The position numbers and the translations under genes are program-made. The notes below the pieces were generated by a model. That model ran no database searches and was not told where the DNA came from. It saw nothing but the letters and a program-made list of their open reading frames with translations. From Prorocentrum cordatum (Eukaryota; Sar; Dinophyceae; Prorocentrales; Prorocentraceae): a stretch of 64,000 bases of DNA. Where the stretch lies: positions 90,001 to 154,000 of the forward strand of contig CAUYUJ010014556.1 in the NCBI GenBank assembly GCA_963575745.1, written 5' to 3'. Positions 22,010-32,000 of this stretch are shown piece after piece; within the stretch, counting starts at the first letter, position 1; every line of letters begins with the position of its first letter.

Positions 22010-22805
22010 CATAACGCATGTTGCGCTGCGGCGCCGAGAGGCAGGCCAACGACATAGGTCGCCGAGCCCCAGACAGAACGTGCCGGCGCCCAGACTGCCT
22101 CTCGGCGCTAAAGGTACGTCTGTGCTGCTTAGCTCGGGAGCGCGTCCGGCTGCAAGGATGCCTGTTCGCCAAGGGGCCCTCATCGACTGGCGATTCCTCC
22201 CACCTCTCCCCGGGTCACGTGTTGGGGCTTCGTTGGGGCACCCAAGAAAAATGCCTGCCGCCAAGCCGCCCCCCCGTGGGGCGCCTTCGACCTTGGCCAC
22301 CTCCTCCTCCTGCCTCCTCCTCCGTTACCTCCCCCTTCCCTCCCCCTCTCCTCTCCTCCAGCTGGGCCAGCGTCCGCCAGCGTCGGCCTCGGATTCTAAG
22401 GGGGGGGGTCTGCAGGGCGAAGGAGCAGACGCCGAGAATCGATGCGCGGTCTCGCGACGGACGGCAATGCAGACTAGCCGTCCCCCTCCTCGCCTCCTGG
22501 GTCCTTCGTCTTCTGCCCTCCTCTCCCCTCCCTCCAGCCGTTTCTCCCTGCCCTCCTCCCCCCACCCTCTCTCCCCGCCCTCCAGGGGCTGGTTCGGGTC
22601 GCGCCTGAGCTCTGGGAAGCTTTTGCCCAAGCCGACTTGGAAATGCCAGAGGCGGCAACGAGCGCCAACCGCTCCCCCCCCCCTCCATCGGCTCCAGCGG
22701 TAAGGGAGGTGAAGGGCTCCCTCCGGGAGCCCCGCACCTGGGCGCCCGCCAAAGGAAAAATCGCCCCCCTCCCTCTCTCCTCTCCCGTCCTACCTCTCCC
22801 ACGCC
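22010..22805. other. Pyrimidine-rich flank of the copia element
   Basis: Long C/T-rich tracts (22300-22370, 22490-22600, 22680-22800) keep several frames open without recognisable domains. It ends at the first base of the 5' LTR. Confidence 0.4.
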
Positions 22806-23022
22806 TGGTGTTGACAACCGATCCCATCCATCTTAACTCATCCCTGTCCCTCTCTCTTCTTGTCTCTTCTATCTCTTCCTGTTTGCTTCCTTGCAGTGCT
22901 TGCTCGCGCCGCCATTTAGGGCCCTTGAGTCGCGCCGTGCCCATCGGCGCACCAGGAAAAGCAGCGCCCGCCCGCGCTGCCGGGCGATCTCTACCGGATG
23001 GGTTTCGCTTGATTCATCCTCA
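22806..23022 (+). mobile_element. 5' LTR of copia-type retrotransposon
   Basis: About 217 bp, starting TG and ending CA, and repeated at 29132-29344. Shared words include 'gttgacaaccg', 'ccgccatttagggcccttga', 'gtcgcgccgtgcccatcgg' and 'ggtttcgcttgattcatcct'. The two copies differ by scattered substitutions and small indels, so the insertion is not recent. The next bases resemble a primer binding site, which supports the right-hand boundary. No target-site duplication was evident. Confidence 0.85.
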
Positions 23023-23024
23023 AG

Positions 23025-23040
23025 TTGGTAGTGGAGCAGG
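23025..23040 (+). promoter_or_regulatory. Putative primer binding site (initiator Met tRNA type)
   Basis: TGGTAG starts four bases after the CA end of the 5' LTR, and the following bases (tGGAGcAGG) partly match the complement of the eukaryotic initiator tRNA-Met 3' end, about 11 of 15 positions by eye. Position and sequence fit minus-strand primer binding in a Ty1/copia element. Confidence 0.6.
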
Positions 23041-23085
23041 TTGCTCCACTGGACCGCGACCTGCTCCCAAGAAGTGCGAAAACTA

Positions 23086-24304
23086 ATGACTTCAGCTTCG
23101 TTCGACGGCAGTGGGGTGAAAGCGTGCCCCATCGCCGGACCACAGCAGTCATGGACCTCGTACGAGGAAGACCTGGACGCCTGGAAACACAGTAGTGACT
23201 AAAACAATAACAGCTAAGTCCTCACATAAAACCACGTGTTTTCTCCGCCAACGCCACGTTCCGCAACCAGGCCCGGTTGCTGGACATGGCGCGCCCGTCG
23301 TCGAAGACGAGACGGATGCAACAGGTAAGCTGGGGTACAACTACCTTCTAGACTTTATGCAGAAAGAAAGCCGCACTAAAGACGATCTAGCTAAACTTCT
23401 CCGTTTTCCTAGTTGGCTGCAGTTTCGGAGAGGAAGCCTGAAGATTGAACAGTACGTGGACGAACCCATGAGGCTGATCAACGAGTTTGAACAAGACCAG
23501 TTCGCAAAGCTGGGTGAGTTTGTGAAGGCTCTCATTCTCATCACTAGCGCAGAGCTGACGCAACAACAACTTTTTAACCTTAGTACTCGATTGGATCTCG
23601 ATTCTACTTTGACGTTGCAGAACACGAAGCAAACTGTCCAGAAGGTTCTTGGCGAGAATCCTTTGGCCAGGTCTTCAGAACCCGCCGGCTTCACAGCTGA
23701 CGACTGGGCCACTAGCGGCCCCGAGTGGGCTGACGAAGAGCTTTCTTGGGCGGATGTTTTCTGGCAGGAGCAGGAGTGGTCCGAAGACGCGTGGGTTGGA
23801 ACTGCTGGTTGTCATCGCTGTGGAGATCCACGGCGTTGGATTGCCCAATGTCCACATCCACCAAAAGGCAAAAACGACACCTCTTTGAAAGATGAAGGTA
23901 ACGGCGCCCCTGGCCGGAGTGCCGTTCCAGGCCGGGGTAAAGGAGGTAAGGGCAGAGACAGAACTTTCAGTACCAAGGGCAAACACTCGCCCACGCCAGG
24001 CTTCCAGGCAGGTACGCCAAGCGGGAAAGCAAGCTACAGCGGTGGGAAACCTAGCTCTAGCAAAAGAAAGGTGCCGCAAAAGCGGCTGCCCAACAGTGGA
24101 AAACAACCGTTTGCGTTCACAGCTGACGACAGCAGTTGGTGGACGTCTGGCGGTGAAGGGTCTGACGTTCCTGACTGGGGCGCAAGCCCATCCGCGCACG
24201 AAGACCCAAATGCGCAACTTGCGTGGCCCTTTGCGGCGGAACACTCTGACGACGAAACTCTTGGAAACTCTCGTCCAGCGTTGTATCTGGACTGGCGAGC
24301 TTAG
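23086..24304 (+). pseudogene. gag: copia gag (nucleocapsid polyprotein), frameshifted
   Basis: An ATG at 23086 opens a short frame (...QSWTSYEEDLDAWKHSSD) that stops at 23200-23202. The protein resumes in another frame from 23195 and runs to 24304. Its central part (PSWLQFRRGSLKIEQYVDE, MRLINEFEQDQFAKLGE, TQQQLFNLSTRLDL) has the pattern of copia gag proteins. It is followed by a zinc-knuckle segment C-HR-C-GDPRR-WIAQ-C in which the histidine is Arg, one A-to-G change from His. A Gly/Lys/Ser-rich basic tail with GRGKGGKGRD follows, as expected for nucleic-acid binding. Gag would package element RNA. The early stop, frame change and lost zinc ligand mark a dead copy. Confidence 0.75.
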
Positions 24305-24330
24305 GTTTCCCGGCTGCTGGAAAGGATGCT

Positions 24331-25110
24331 GTGCCTGTAGGCGTAGGCCCTTTCAGGGCATCCCACACCGAAGGCTGCCCCCACCGCCTGGTGCGGGTCA
24401 GCTGCTGCAGTGCGGTGAAGGCACGACACAAATGCATGACCCACGTGGGGGGTGGGAATATGTGTTTTACGTGTGAGCCCATCGACCCAGCAGACTCAGA
24501 GCTCCGCGCGCCGTGCTGGTGCATGGGCCTGCAGTCGCGCCAAAACAGGCAACGCGACGAGTACGACGAGCGCGACGACGACAGCGACGACAGCGATGAC
24601 TCTGACGAAGGCGACGCAGAAGACGCCAAAGACCAAAAGACCGCTGAAAGACCGCAGAAGAAAACCGAAGCTGTGGGACCCTCGCTGCGCGATTCGGTCG
24701 TCGATTCCAAAGGGGACAAATCGGCCGAGCTGGCGTGCTTGGGCTTCCCGGCCGCCGGCGAAGCTGTTGTTTTCGACGTCGCTGCCGGGACAACGCCCAC
24801 GGAAATCATGGAAAGCAGCTTGCATACAGACATCGCCATCCACGAGGCGATTATTGATTCGGGCTGCTCCAAGGGAATGGTTCCGTCTGAACGTTTCGAA
24901 AAGTTCCAGGCTCTCCTGGCCGCGGAATATCCCCACCTTGTCGTGTCCACCTGTCCGTCGTCTCCCCGATGCCGTTTTGCAGGGGGCGAGCCCAAAGCAG
25001 CAGCAAGCACAGCTACCGTGCCAGTGCCGAGCAACGCATCGCAAACTGATTCCGAAGTAGTCAACACAGGGTCTGGTCCGCAAGCAACGTCGTTTTTGTT
25101 GTCGAAGCCT
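24331..25110 (+). pseudogene. copia aspartic protease region
   Basis: The open frame 24331-25503 starts with a Cys-rich segment and an acidic Asp/Ser stretch (24560-24640). It then has LACLGFPAAGEA and EAIIDSGCSKGMVPSERF at about 24846-24900. IIDSG is the catalytic D-S-G of retropepsins, and DSGCS is the usual form in copia elements. The protease would cleave Gag-Pol. After about 25100 the useful reading moves to another frame. Relative to gag the frame differs, and no clear programmed frameshift site was noted; indels explain it equally well. Confidence 0.7.
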
Positions 25111-25159
25111 CAACCGAACAAAAAAACTCAGTGCAGTTGTCGATTTCGGCAACGACACC

Positions 25160-26450
25160 ATGTATTGCCGAGCGACGGGCAAAACGACAATGTTGAAATC
25201 GTGTTCCGTTGGTCATTACCTTCTCCCGCTCATGGTTCTCAACAGCACGGCTTGCACAAGAGCAGCCCCTTCCCTCGCGGCAGATGCCGCGAACGGGATC
25301 ACAGGGCGAGCCTACGAGACCATCGCTGTTCAGGAACGCCCGCGTTCGCTCCAAGAGTCCTTGCCGCCTCGTCTGTCCAACTTCCGGGGAGATCTTCAAA
25401 ACGAGTCTGGCCTGCGAAAAATGCGCGACAGACTTGGGCTCCCCAGTGCAGAGCAACTCTTGCGGAAGATCACCCCAGTCCTGGAGCCCCACACTGCTGC
25501 TGAAATCCGTACTCTGGCAGAAAAAACTACTTACAATTGCAAGACTTGCGATCGATTCAAAAAAAGCCCGCCGCTCATCGCAAAACAGGGGGCATCGGCG
25601 CACTTACTGTGAACGACGTCGTCTGCATGGGTAGCTTCGAAATGAAAACTGGTTCAATCGCTATCGTTTTTCAGCATATGGCAAATAGCTTCACGAAGTA
25701 TTCCCTTGCAGAACGCGTATTGAGTCGGGGGCCCAGCGAAACGCTGCAAACTTCCGCGCGCTGGCAGGCGGTTTCCGGCTCTCTGCCACAACGGCTTCTC
25801 GCAGACAGCGGTGGGGAGTACAAAAACAAAAAGGTGTAATAAAATCTGGAACTCCACGGGGTAAGACATCTTTGGATCCCCCCCGGACGCCTGCATCAGC
25901 TGGTCTCGTCGAGCGTCACGGCGGTGTTGTTAATATCATACTATATGAGCTTGCCGAAATGCTCAAACGACAAATTTCGGATGGATGCCTCGCCCCAACA
26001 AGCGTCATGCTGCAAACCTCAGCAGCAAAGAATGCTGTAGTCAGACGGTGTGGTTTCTCTGCGCAGTTCCTTGCCTTGAGGGGTGGCGCCTTGTTCGACG
26101 CCGCCGACGAAAACATTTCCACCAATGCTTCGCGATTTGCCTCGCGATCCGGCCAGCAGCGCGCAAGCGCGGCTGTTCCTTCGCCGGGCTGCGCAGGACA
26201 CGGCGATCCAAATTCAGACCTGCTCAGAGTTACGAGATATATTCAACTCTCGTCTCGCTGGAACCCTTGGGCCCCTTGGCGCGGGCACAGAGGTTGACTG
26301 GGTTGCCGACGAGAATCCGCAATCCAAAACCACCTGCAAAGCTTGGAAAGGACCGGCGCGAGTTCTCGGCATGGAGGGCCAACGGAAAGTTTGGATTCGA
26401 CACCTGACGGTAACGCTGTCGCTGCTCATCGCCATCGTGTTCGCCCCCGC
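25160..26450 (+). pseudogene. copia integrase, several frameshifts
   Basis: Pieces follow in order in three frames. 25160-25612: pre-integrase zinc region with GLPSAEQLLRK and NCKTCDRFKKSPP; the two expected His are Arg and Leu while both Cys remain. 25537-25839: VVCMGSFEM, HMANSFTKYSLAERV and LLADSGGEYKNK, the integrase core, where the first two catalytic Asp positions appear as Gly and Asn. 25872-26120: SAGLVERHGGVVN and RRCGFSAQFLALRG. 26290-26415: AWKGPARVLGMEGQRKVWIRH, the conserved C-terminal block. Integrase inserts element cDNA. Loss of zinc and catalytic residues shows it is inactive. Confidence 0.8.
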
Positions 26451-26950
26451 GAGAAGAATGGCGCTGTCGAGATCCAGGTTGCAGCGCCCGGCGAAACGAA
26501 ACAACGCAGCCCAGCCGCTGAGGGCGACGCAGAATCTCATCCCACGCAGACTCTGAAACCACCGAGTGCAGCACCACCGCCTCAGCCAAGTGCGCCGCCG
26601 CCGCCAAATCCACCGCCTCTGCCAAGAGCGCCGCCTCAGGTTCCACCGAGCGTTCCGTCACCTCCTCTGGTACCAGCTCCCGTTGGACTGCGCGTTCCTC
26701 ATGCGCCCCCGCCGGCGCGTGCGCCGACGCTGCCGCCAAAACCCTCGAGGCGGATCGCTGGGGAGAAACCGTGGGGCGGCGAGGTGCTGGGCGAGGGGCC
26801 GCCGCGTAACTCGCAGACGCTGCCTCGCATCCCTTCGCGCGACGATTTGTTTGCAGCTGCGAGCGACGACGCGGGGGGCCCCTTCTTCCGCGAGCCGGAA
26901 CAGTGGTCGATGATGGCTGAAGTCGCGCATTTCTGTTCCAGCTGTCCCGA
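26450..26950 (+). pseudogene. Proline-rich linker between integrase and RT
   Basis: From about 26555 the frame encodes PPSAAPPPQPSAPPPPNPPP and similar Pro/Ala tracts, then PSRDDLFAAASDD and SMMAEVAHF. A variable Pro-rich linker between integrase and RT is common in copia polyproteins. No domain was recognised. Confidence 0.5.
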
Positions 26951-26952
26951 AG

Positions 26953-27470
26953 ATGCTGGTGTGCCAGATGAAAGTCGCCTTGGCAGTAGCCAAAACCTTG
27001 AGGGCCACTAGGGAGGTTCCACAGAAAGAAGCCGAATCTGACCCTGCATTCGAAGCCTCGCGCGTGCGCGAACTTCAGGCTGTGTCGGAGAACTTCGAGG
27101 TCAAACCGCTCCCTCTTGGAGCTGCGGCAATCCCGTCCAGGTTCGCGCGCGCCGCGCCTGACGGGGAACCAGAAGCTCGCCTGGTCGTCCAGGGGTGCTT
27201 CGAGCCAGGGAAAGACGACCACGTAGTAAGCAGTCCGACTCTGTAGCGGCACTCTGTGCGCTTCCTCCTCCGGCTGGCCGCGTGCCAGGGCCGGGCGCCA
27301 GAAGCGTGGGATGTCAGCTTATGGCCGGCGCGGAGGGATTTTGGACCGTGGTGGATTCTTTTCCTCTTCAATGGGGTAGCCGTTCGTCAGGTGATTTTGT
27401 GTTCTGTGGTCTGCAGATTACAATTCGTATGCCGTGCGTCGCTTTCGACCGGAAGGCGTACTGAATAAAC
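26953..27470 (+). pseudogene. copia reverse transcriptase, N-terminal part only
   Basis: This frame contains KEAESDPAFEASRVRELQA, NFEVKPLPLGAAAIPSRFAR and EARLVVQGCFEPGKDDHVVS-SPTL, a recognisable copia-type RT (RVT_2) opening. An in-frame TAG at 27244-27246 is followed without frame change by RHSVRFLLRLAACQGRAPEA and WDVS, the motif A region. Fingers and the first catalytic region are present. The YVDD box and thumb are not found before RNase H begins at about 27520, so the RT core is deleted. Confidence 0.75.
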
Positions 27471-27499
27471 CTATCCACGACCGCTGTTCCACCTCATCG

Positions 27500-28010
27500 C
27501 GCTCGTTTCCCTAACTCTCCAATTACAGAGGTCGAACGCAATTCTCTTCGCAAGTGCCTCGGCGAACAGATTTGGGCCTCAGACCAGACAGTGCCAACAG
27601 GATCGTTTCACGTAAACGCCATAGCATCTAAAGTGCCGGCTGCCACGGTTGCCGCGCTGCTGGAGTGCAACAAAAACGTACGACGCATCCGAAACGAACC
27701 CGTAATGCTCAATTGTGGACCAATGTCGAAACATATTTGCGTGTATTCGTATGGAGATTCGTCCAAGAGCAAACCGTCGCAGCGGGGAATGGTCACCTTC
27801 ATGTGAAACATGGTTTGGTGTCGGCCACCTCCGCCACCTCCGCGTGTCGGAGGAGGATTTGATCCCTCCCCGCAGCGCATTCGAGAAACTACTGTTTAGT
27901 GGGTACGCTTCCACAACAACAAAGTTCTCCCAACAGATTTGCGGTGGCAGCCGAGTTCCGACATGGTCGCAGATCCGCTTACGAAGCCAAACTCGAAATC
28001 CCTCAAACTG
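27500..28010 (+). pseudogene. copia RNase H, broken
   Basis: 27520-27805 gives EVERNSLRKCLGEQIWASDQ and CVYSYGDSSKSKPSQRGMV, like the copia RNase H block around its catalytic Asp. After a frame change, 27939-28010 gives MRWQPSSDMVADPLTKP, the highly conserved C-terminal RNase H motif. The enzyme would remove RNA from the RNA-DNA hybrid. The order gag-protease-integrase-RT-RNase H defines Ty1/copia rather than gypsy. Confidence 0.75.
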
Positions 28011-29118
28011 CTCTCTCCGATTCGATCGGGCACCTTGTCGTTTACTTCGGCCTGTAAGCCTGCCTCCGCTCCTCCAGACACCATTAGCAACACGGGTCCA
28101 ACTAAACCTTCGCGCTTGGGTTTCCCGGCCGATGGAACGGCGGATCTGGCGACTGCGATGGTCGCCACAACCATTGGCGCCCGCGCGCCCCGCGCGCCAG
28201 CGACGATGAGCAGGGCGCCCCCGCCTTTGAACAGCACCACCAGCAAGGCGCCGCCGGGAAGGCCACCTCCTACCAAAGCGCCTTTTGGAAGGCCACCTGC
28301 TACAATGGCAACCCCGACGGCCACAAAGCAGCTAGCAGAACTGCCGCCCCCGCGCCGGCTGAACCCAGTAGAGCGCCATCTGCTCACGGAGTCGCAACGC
28401 AGCTTCCGTGCAGAGGTGCAGGCCCTGGTGCGGATGCAATGCTGCCAGGATATGACTCGTCTGGAACAGTCCGAACGAGCTGTGAGCCTGGTTCGACAGC
28501 AACTACATGCTCAGACCAAACACAACATTCTTTCTGAGCGTTTGGTTGTCGACTCGGAACTTCGGGCTGCAGGCGCACCAAAAGCGAACGAGAAACCCAA
28601 CGACCATCGTTACCGCAGGGACGTGGATTTGTGTGGTCATTGGATGCCTGCCAAAAAGCTTAGAGACAGACGGAAGGCCAAGAGACTGAGAACATAGTTG
28701 GAAATACAAGACTGGAAGAGAGCCGCTGAACAGAGAACTGCTGCTTCGGTTGTGACGCCAGCTCCTTCTGAACCGCCGCCGGTGCCGCCGAAGACGCGGC
28801 CCAGGTTGTCTTCCGACGTCAATGTGACCGACAGCTCAGACGAGACGCTGAGCTGCGACGGCAACGATAGGGGCGACGTCCCAGCCGCCCAGACTGGCAA
28901 CGACAATGCCGATTGGGAGGATAAGGACCGCGAGGGCAAGTTCGCGGTTTAGAAGCCGGGCCGCTTCTGCGCCTCTCCACTGACAGACGGCTGAAACGGA
29001 ACCCACCTTCAGCCGCAAGGCGGGCGAAGCGCGCAGAAGCGAAGAAAGCCAAGAAAGCAACAAAGAAAGCCGCGAAGACTGCAGCGAGCACTGCCTGAGA
29101 CTTTTCCTGTCTTCCTTT
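28011..29118 (+). pseudogene. C-terminal extension of copia polyprotein, unidentified
   Basis: The frame carrying RNase H continues through Pro/Ala/Thr-rich sequence (SKAPPGRPPPTKAPFGRPP). A helical, charged segment follows (SFRAEVQALVRMQCCQDMTR, AVSLVRQQLHAQTK). A TAG at 28695-28697 is followed by IQDWKRAAEQRTAASVV and an acidic stretch. A Lys/Arg/Ala-rich end reaches almost to the polypurine tract. It is probably part of the element because it lies between RNase H and the 3' LTR and stays in frame. Function unknown. Confidence 0.5.
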
Positions 29119-29131
29119 AGAGAAAGAAGGA
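29119..29131 (+). promoter_or_regulatory. Polypurine tract of copia element
   Basis: AGAGAAAGAAGGA lies directly before the TG that starts the 3' LTR. This is where plus-strand DNA synthesis is primed in LTR retrotransposons. Confidence 0.75.
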
Positions 29132-29344
29132 TGAGGTTGACAACCGCTCCCATCCATCTTAGTTCATCCCTGTCCTCACTTTCTTGTCTCTTCTGTCTCT
29201 TCCTGTTCGCTTCCTTGCACTGCTTGCTCCCGCCGCCATTTAGGGCCCTTGAGTCGCGCCGTGCCCATCGGCGCCCCAGGAAAAGCAGCGCCCGCCCGCC
29301 ATGCCAGGCGATCTCCGCCAAGGGTTTCGCTTGATTCATCCTCA
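29132..29344 (+). mobile_element. 3' LTR of copia-type retrotransposon
   Basis: About 213 bp, TG...CA, colinear with 22806-23022 and diverging from it exactly after the shared 'tcctcaag'. Downstream sequence (ggggctcccctctcc) is unrelated to the internal sequence after the 5' LTR, as expected. Confidence 0.85.
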
Positions 29345-30051
29345 AGGGGCTCCCCTCTCCTCTCCCTCATCTTCCCCCTTCCTACCCCTGGGGTGGCTCC
29401 CCTTCCCTCGTCACCGTCTCGTGCTTGCGAGGTGCGTCGACCAGGCAGCGAAGCGGGGATCGGACGAGCCCCGGGCAGGCGCTCCCTGCCTGGCCCCCCC
29501 ACGACGCGGGGAGTCTCTGAGTTGCCCCTCCTGCCACGACGCCGGCCGAGGCGTGGGGCGAAGTAGCCTGCCGCGGATAAGTTTTCTCATGCAGGCCCTC
29601 CCCCTGCAGCTCTTGCGGTCCGTCTCCCAGCGCCGTCGCAGCAAGGCCGCTTCCGAGTCCTTCTTGGGCCGTGGCCCCTTGCTGGAAAGAACGCTGCGTC
29701 GGAAGTTTCCGCATGCCGGCTCAGTGGAAGCACATCGATATCATGCCCCTCCCCCTCCTCTCATCCCCCTCCCTGCCTCTCCTCCCCTTTCCTTCCCTCC
29801 CCCCCTTCCACCAAGACATCCGATGCATTATATTTTTCAGCTCGGGCCCCTCAGGTCCCGACCCATTCCGCAGGGCGCTTTTTTTGTTGACGGTCCTGGG
29901 ACCCGGCAAGGGCCCCCAAAGGCCGAAAGCGGCCAAACACCTCCCGCCGTGATGTTTCTCCTACTGCTCCCTCCTCTCCTCCCTCTCCCTGCCCAACGAA
30001 ATCAAGCATGCTCTCCGCGTACCCCTGAGATCCTGGCGTTGCAATCTGTTC
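29345..30051. other. C-rich flank, no gene; dispersed repeat at 29840-29945
   Basis: The tracts at 29390-29560 and 29740-29815 are pyrimidine-rich. The block around 29840-29945 ('cggtcctgggacccggcaag', 'aggccgaaagcggccaaa') matches 54290-54385 ('ctgtcctggggcccagtaag', 'aagccgaaagcagcccaaa'). It is a member of a dispersed repeat family. Confidence 0.5.
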
Positions 30052-30150
30052 ACAGCGGGCATTTTCGCCCAACTTCGGGCCCGGGGACCCTCACAGATCG
30101 ACCCGGCCAGAAAAATGCTGCAGAATGATGGGGTCCGGGACTCTGGTCGG
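30052..30150 (+). repeat. Dispersed repeat (copies 31648-31712, 54862-54960)
   Basis: The three copies share a 'gggcattttcgcccaacttc'-like start, a middle 'gggaccctc...gatcgaccc' and the end 'gatgccgcagcaaggtgggg' (here atgctgcagaatgatgggg). Orientation is the same in all three. The class is unknown. Confidence 0.55.
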
Positions 30151-30212
30151 GGAAGCGTTGCGTTTTTTGGTCGGAAGCGTCAGATCTCAGGGAAGCCTGC
30201 TGCAGTCCCAAG

Positions 30213-30402
30213 ATCGACGACATGCAAGAGTGGCCCTGGGTAAGAGTGACCTGTGGTGCGCGGCTTTTTGGGGGCCGCGGGGGGAGGCCAAACACAAGCG
30301 CGCAAGACGGCTACTGCCGCAGCGCGTTCGGCGATCGGGGGACACCAGTGGGCCCGCATCAAAGGTCACTCTGGCGAAGGGTTACTCTTACGTGCAGTCG
30401 AC
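30213..30402. mobile_element. MITE-like element, family 2 copy A
   Basis: An inverted-repeat element with the ends TCGACgACAtGCAAGAG and CTCTTACGTGCAGTCGA. It is about 190 bp and colinear with 62964-63151. An internal block 'cgcgttcggcgatcggg' is shared. Terminal complementarity extends about 45 bp inward, including 'taagagtgacc'. There is no coding capacity, so movement would need enzymes in trans. Confidence 0.75.
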
Positions 30403-30538
30403 AAGAAAATGTCCCCCGGCCCAGGGCCCGAGGCTCAGACATCCCCCCGCGGATCCTGCCGCGGCGCCGCCCGCGGGGTCGGCCCAGCGCCGTGCCGGCC
30501 TGGGCCCGAGGAAGGAATGTCGGGGGGAACGAAAGGGG

Positions 30539-30720
30539 GAGATAGCAAAGGGTAGGGTAGAGAATCAGCTCGCGTGGCTGACTTTCCCAGCACCTCCTGG
30601 CGCGGGGAGGCGCCCATGTATCGAGGAATGGGCCCGGCGGCGGAGCCGAAACCAGCTGCATGCATCAGATTTCGTACCCCCCCCCCCTTCCCTATCCCCC
30701 AGTTTCGTTCGGCCCGGGAA
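30539..30720 (-). repeat. Dispersed repeat, copy 2 (partner 3300-3500)
   Basis: Reverse-complement match to 3300-3500, with blocks 'tagagaatcagct', 'tgtatcgaggaatgggccc' and 'aaccagctgcatgca' and poly-C. The two are about 27 kb apart in opposite orientation, which favours independent insertion over local duplication. Confidence 0.7.
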
Positions 30721-31640
30721 TGGAGGGGCCCAGACCTCCGGCGTCTCGAACACCGAGTCGGACCAACCAGCCCGCCAGCACAGCACGGAGGAAGATTAAT
30801 CACAAGCTTCTTATCGCTGCCGAGTTGCGTCGCTGCTGGTCGCAATCCCCTCCGCATGAACTCAACAGCGATACGATGCTGGGCGGGGCTCACGAGCGTC
30901 AAGTGAGAGACACCAAATCAATCCGCAAGGCTGCGCTGCGGAGGCCTCGGGAGAAACCTCAGCGCACTCAGGGCCAGACACTGGGGCCACACTGGCAACG
31001 TACAGGAACATGTGTCTGTCGCGCTCTACTGGCTGATGAGGAGGTTAGCTCCTGCTCAGCGTGAGGAGTTCGTTACGTTTCCCCTCACTGCAGAACCACC
31101 CGCCCACAACGGTACCTTCCGCAAGTGTCATTCACATGTGCCATGTCCGACACAACATCGGGACGGGCATTTTTCGTAACTTTTTGCCTCTCGGGGCCCA
31201 TACTGGGCCTCTGGACCGTCAAAAAACGACTCGGGATGAAAAACAAAACAATCCCTGGGAAGCGGTCCCAGACCTTCGCAGGTCCGCCCATCGGAAAAAT
31301 TGGAGCGCCAGATGTTTGGGAAGGAAGGGCTGGGGAGAGGGGGCGGAGGGGGGAACGAGCAGAAGGGCGCAGGGTCCGAGCCCACAGCGGGCCAATAAAA
31401 GGGGGCTTACGCATGAGCAAAGTGCCGTGTGGCCCGAAGCGCGACGGGGTTCACGTGCCAAACACACGGCCCCTCTCTGGGACAAAACCCGCCCCAAGTG
31501 GGGGGGCGAGGGGGAGGGAGGGAAGACCGGGGAGGAGGGAGGAGGGAGACGACGACGACGGCGACGGGGGGGGGGAAAGGAGGAGTAGAGAGGGAATGGG
31601 GGTGGATGTCAACGAGGACTGGGCGTCTCAATTAGTCCAC
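30721..31640. other. Intergenic stretch, no gene recognised
   Basis: No protein family or RNA gene was recognised. Purine-rich runs lie at 31320-31380 and 31500-31600. The 'cggggcccatactgggcctc' block at about 31194 may be a weak member of the 29865/54310 repeat family. Confidence 0.35.
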
Positions 31641-31869
31641 GCTTGGCGTTTGCGCCCGTTCTCGGTCCCTTCTGGCGGCTTCAGAGATGCCGCAGCAAGA
31701 TGGGGTCGGGTGTTCCGATCGTGATTTTATCACGATGCCGTTTTTGTTGTTGTTTGATTTTTTCTCGCGACGCCAAGTTTTTCCCCATATCCTAAGGATT
31801 GGGGTTCTTGTTCTTACTCTGACGCCTCCCACTCCTCCTCCTCCTTCTTCCTCCCGCTCGCGCCTCCCT

Positions 31870-31985
31870 CCTCCCAATGATAATCACCAGATAAGACAAG
31901 ACAAGATAATATACTACAAGATAAGATAAGATAGCACAAGATATGATAAGAAGATATTTCAAGATAAGATAAGATAAGTTAAGCT
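31870..31985. repeat. (AAGAT)n-type microsatellite
   Basis: Imperfect aagataagat pentanucleotides leading up to the satellite array. Confidence 0.85.
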
Positions 31986-32000
31986 CACACTCACACTCTC

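Noticed and set aside
22905-22930. 'gccatttagggcccttgag' resembling the spliced leader, also at 29230
   Set aside because: It is part of the LTR in both copies and differs from DinoSL in the GGCTCAAG part; no acceptor or ATG follows.
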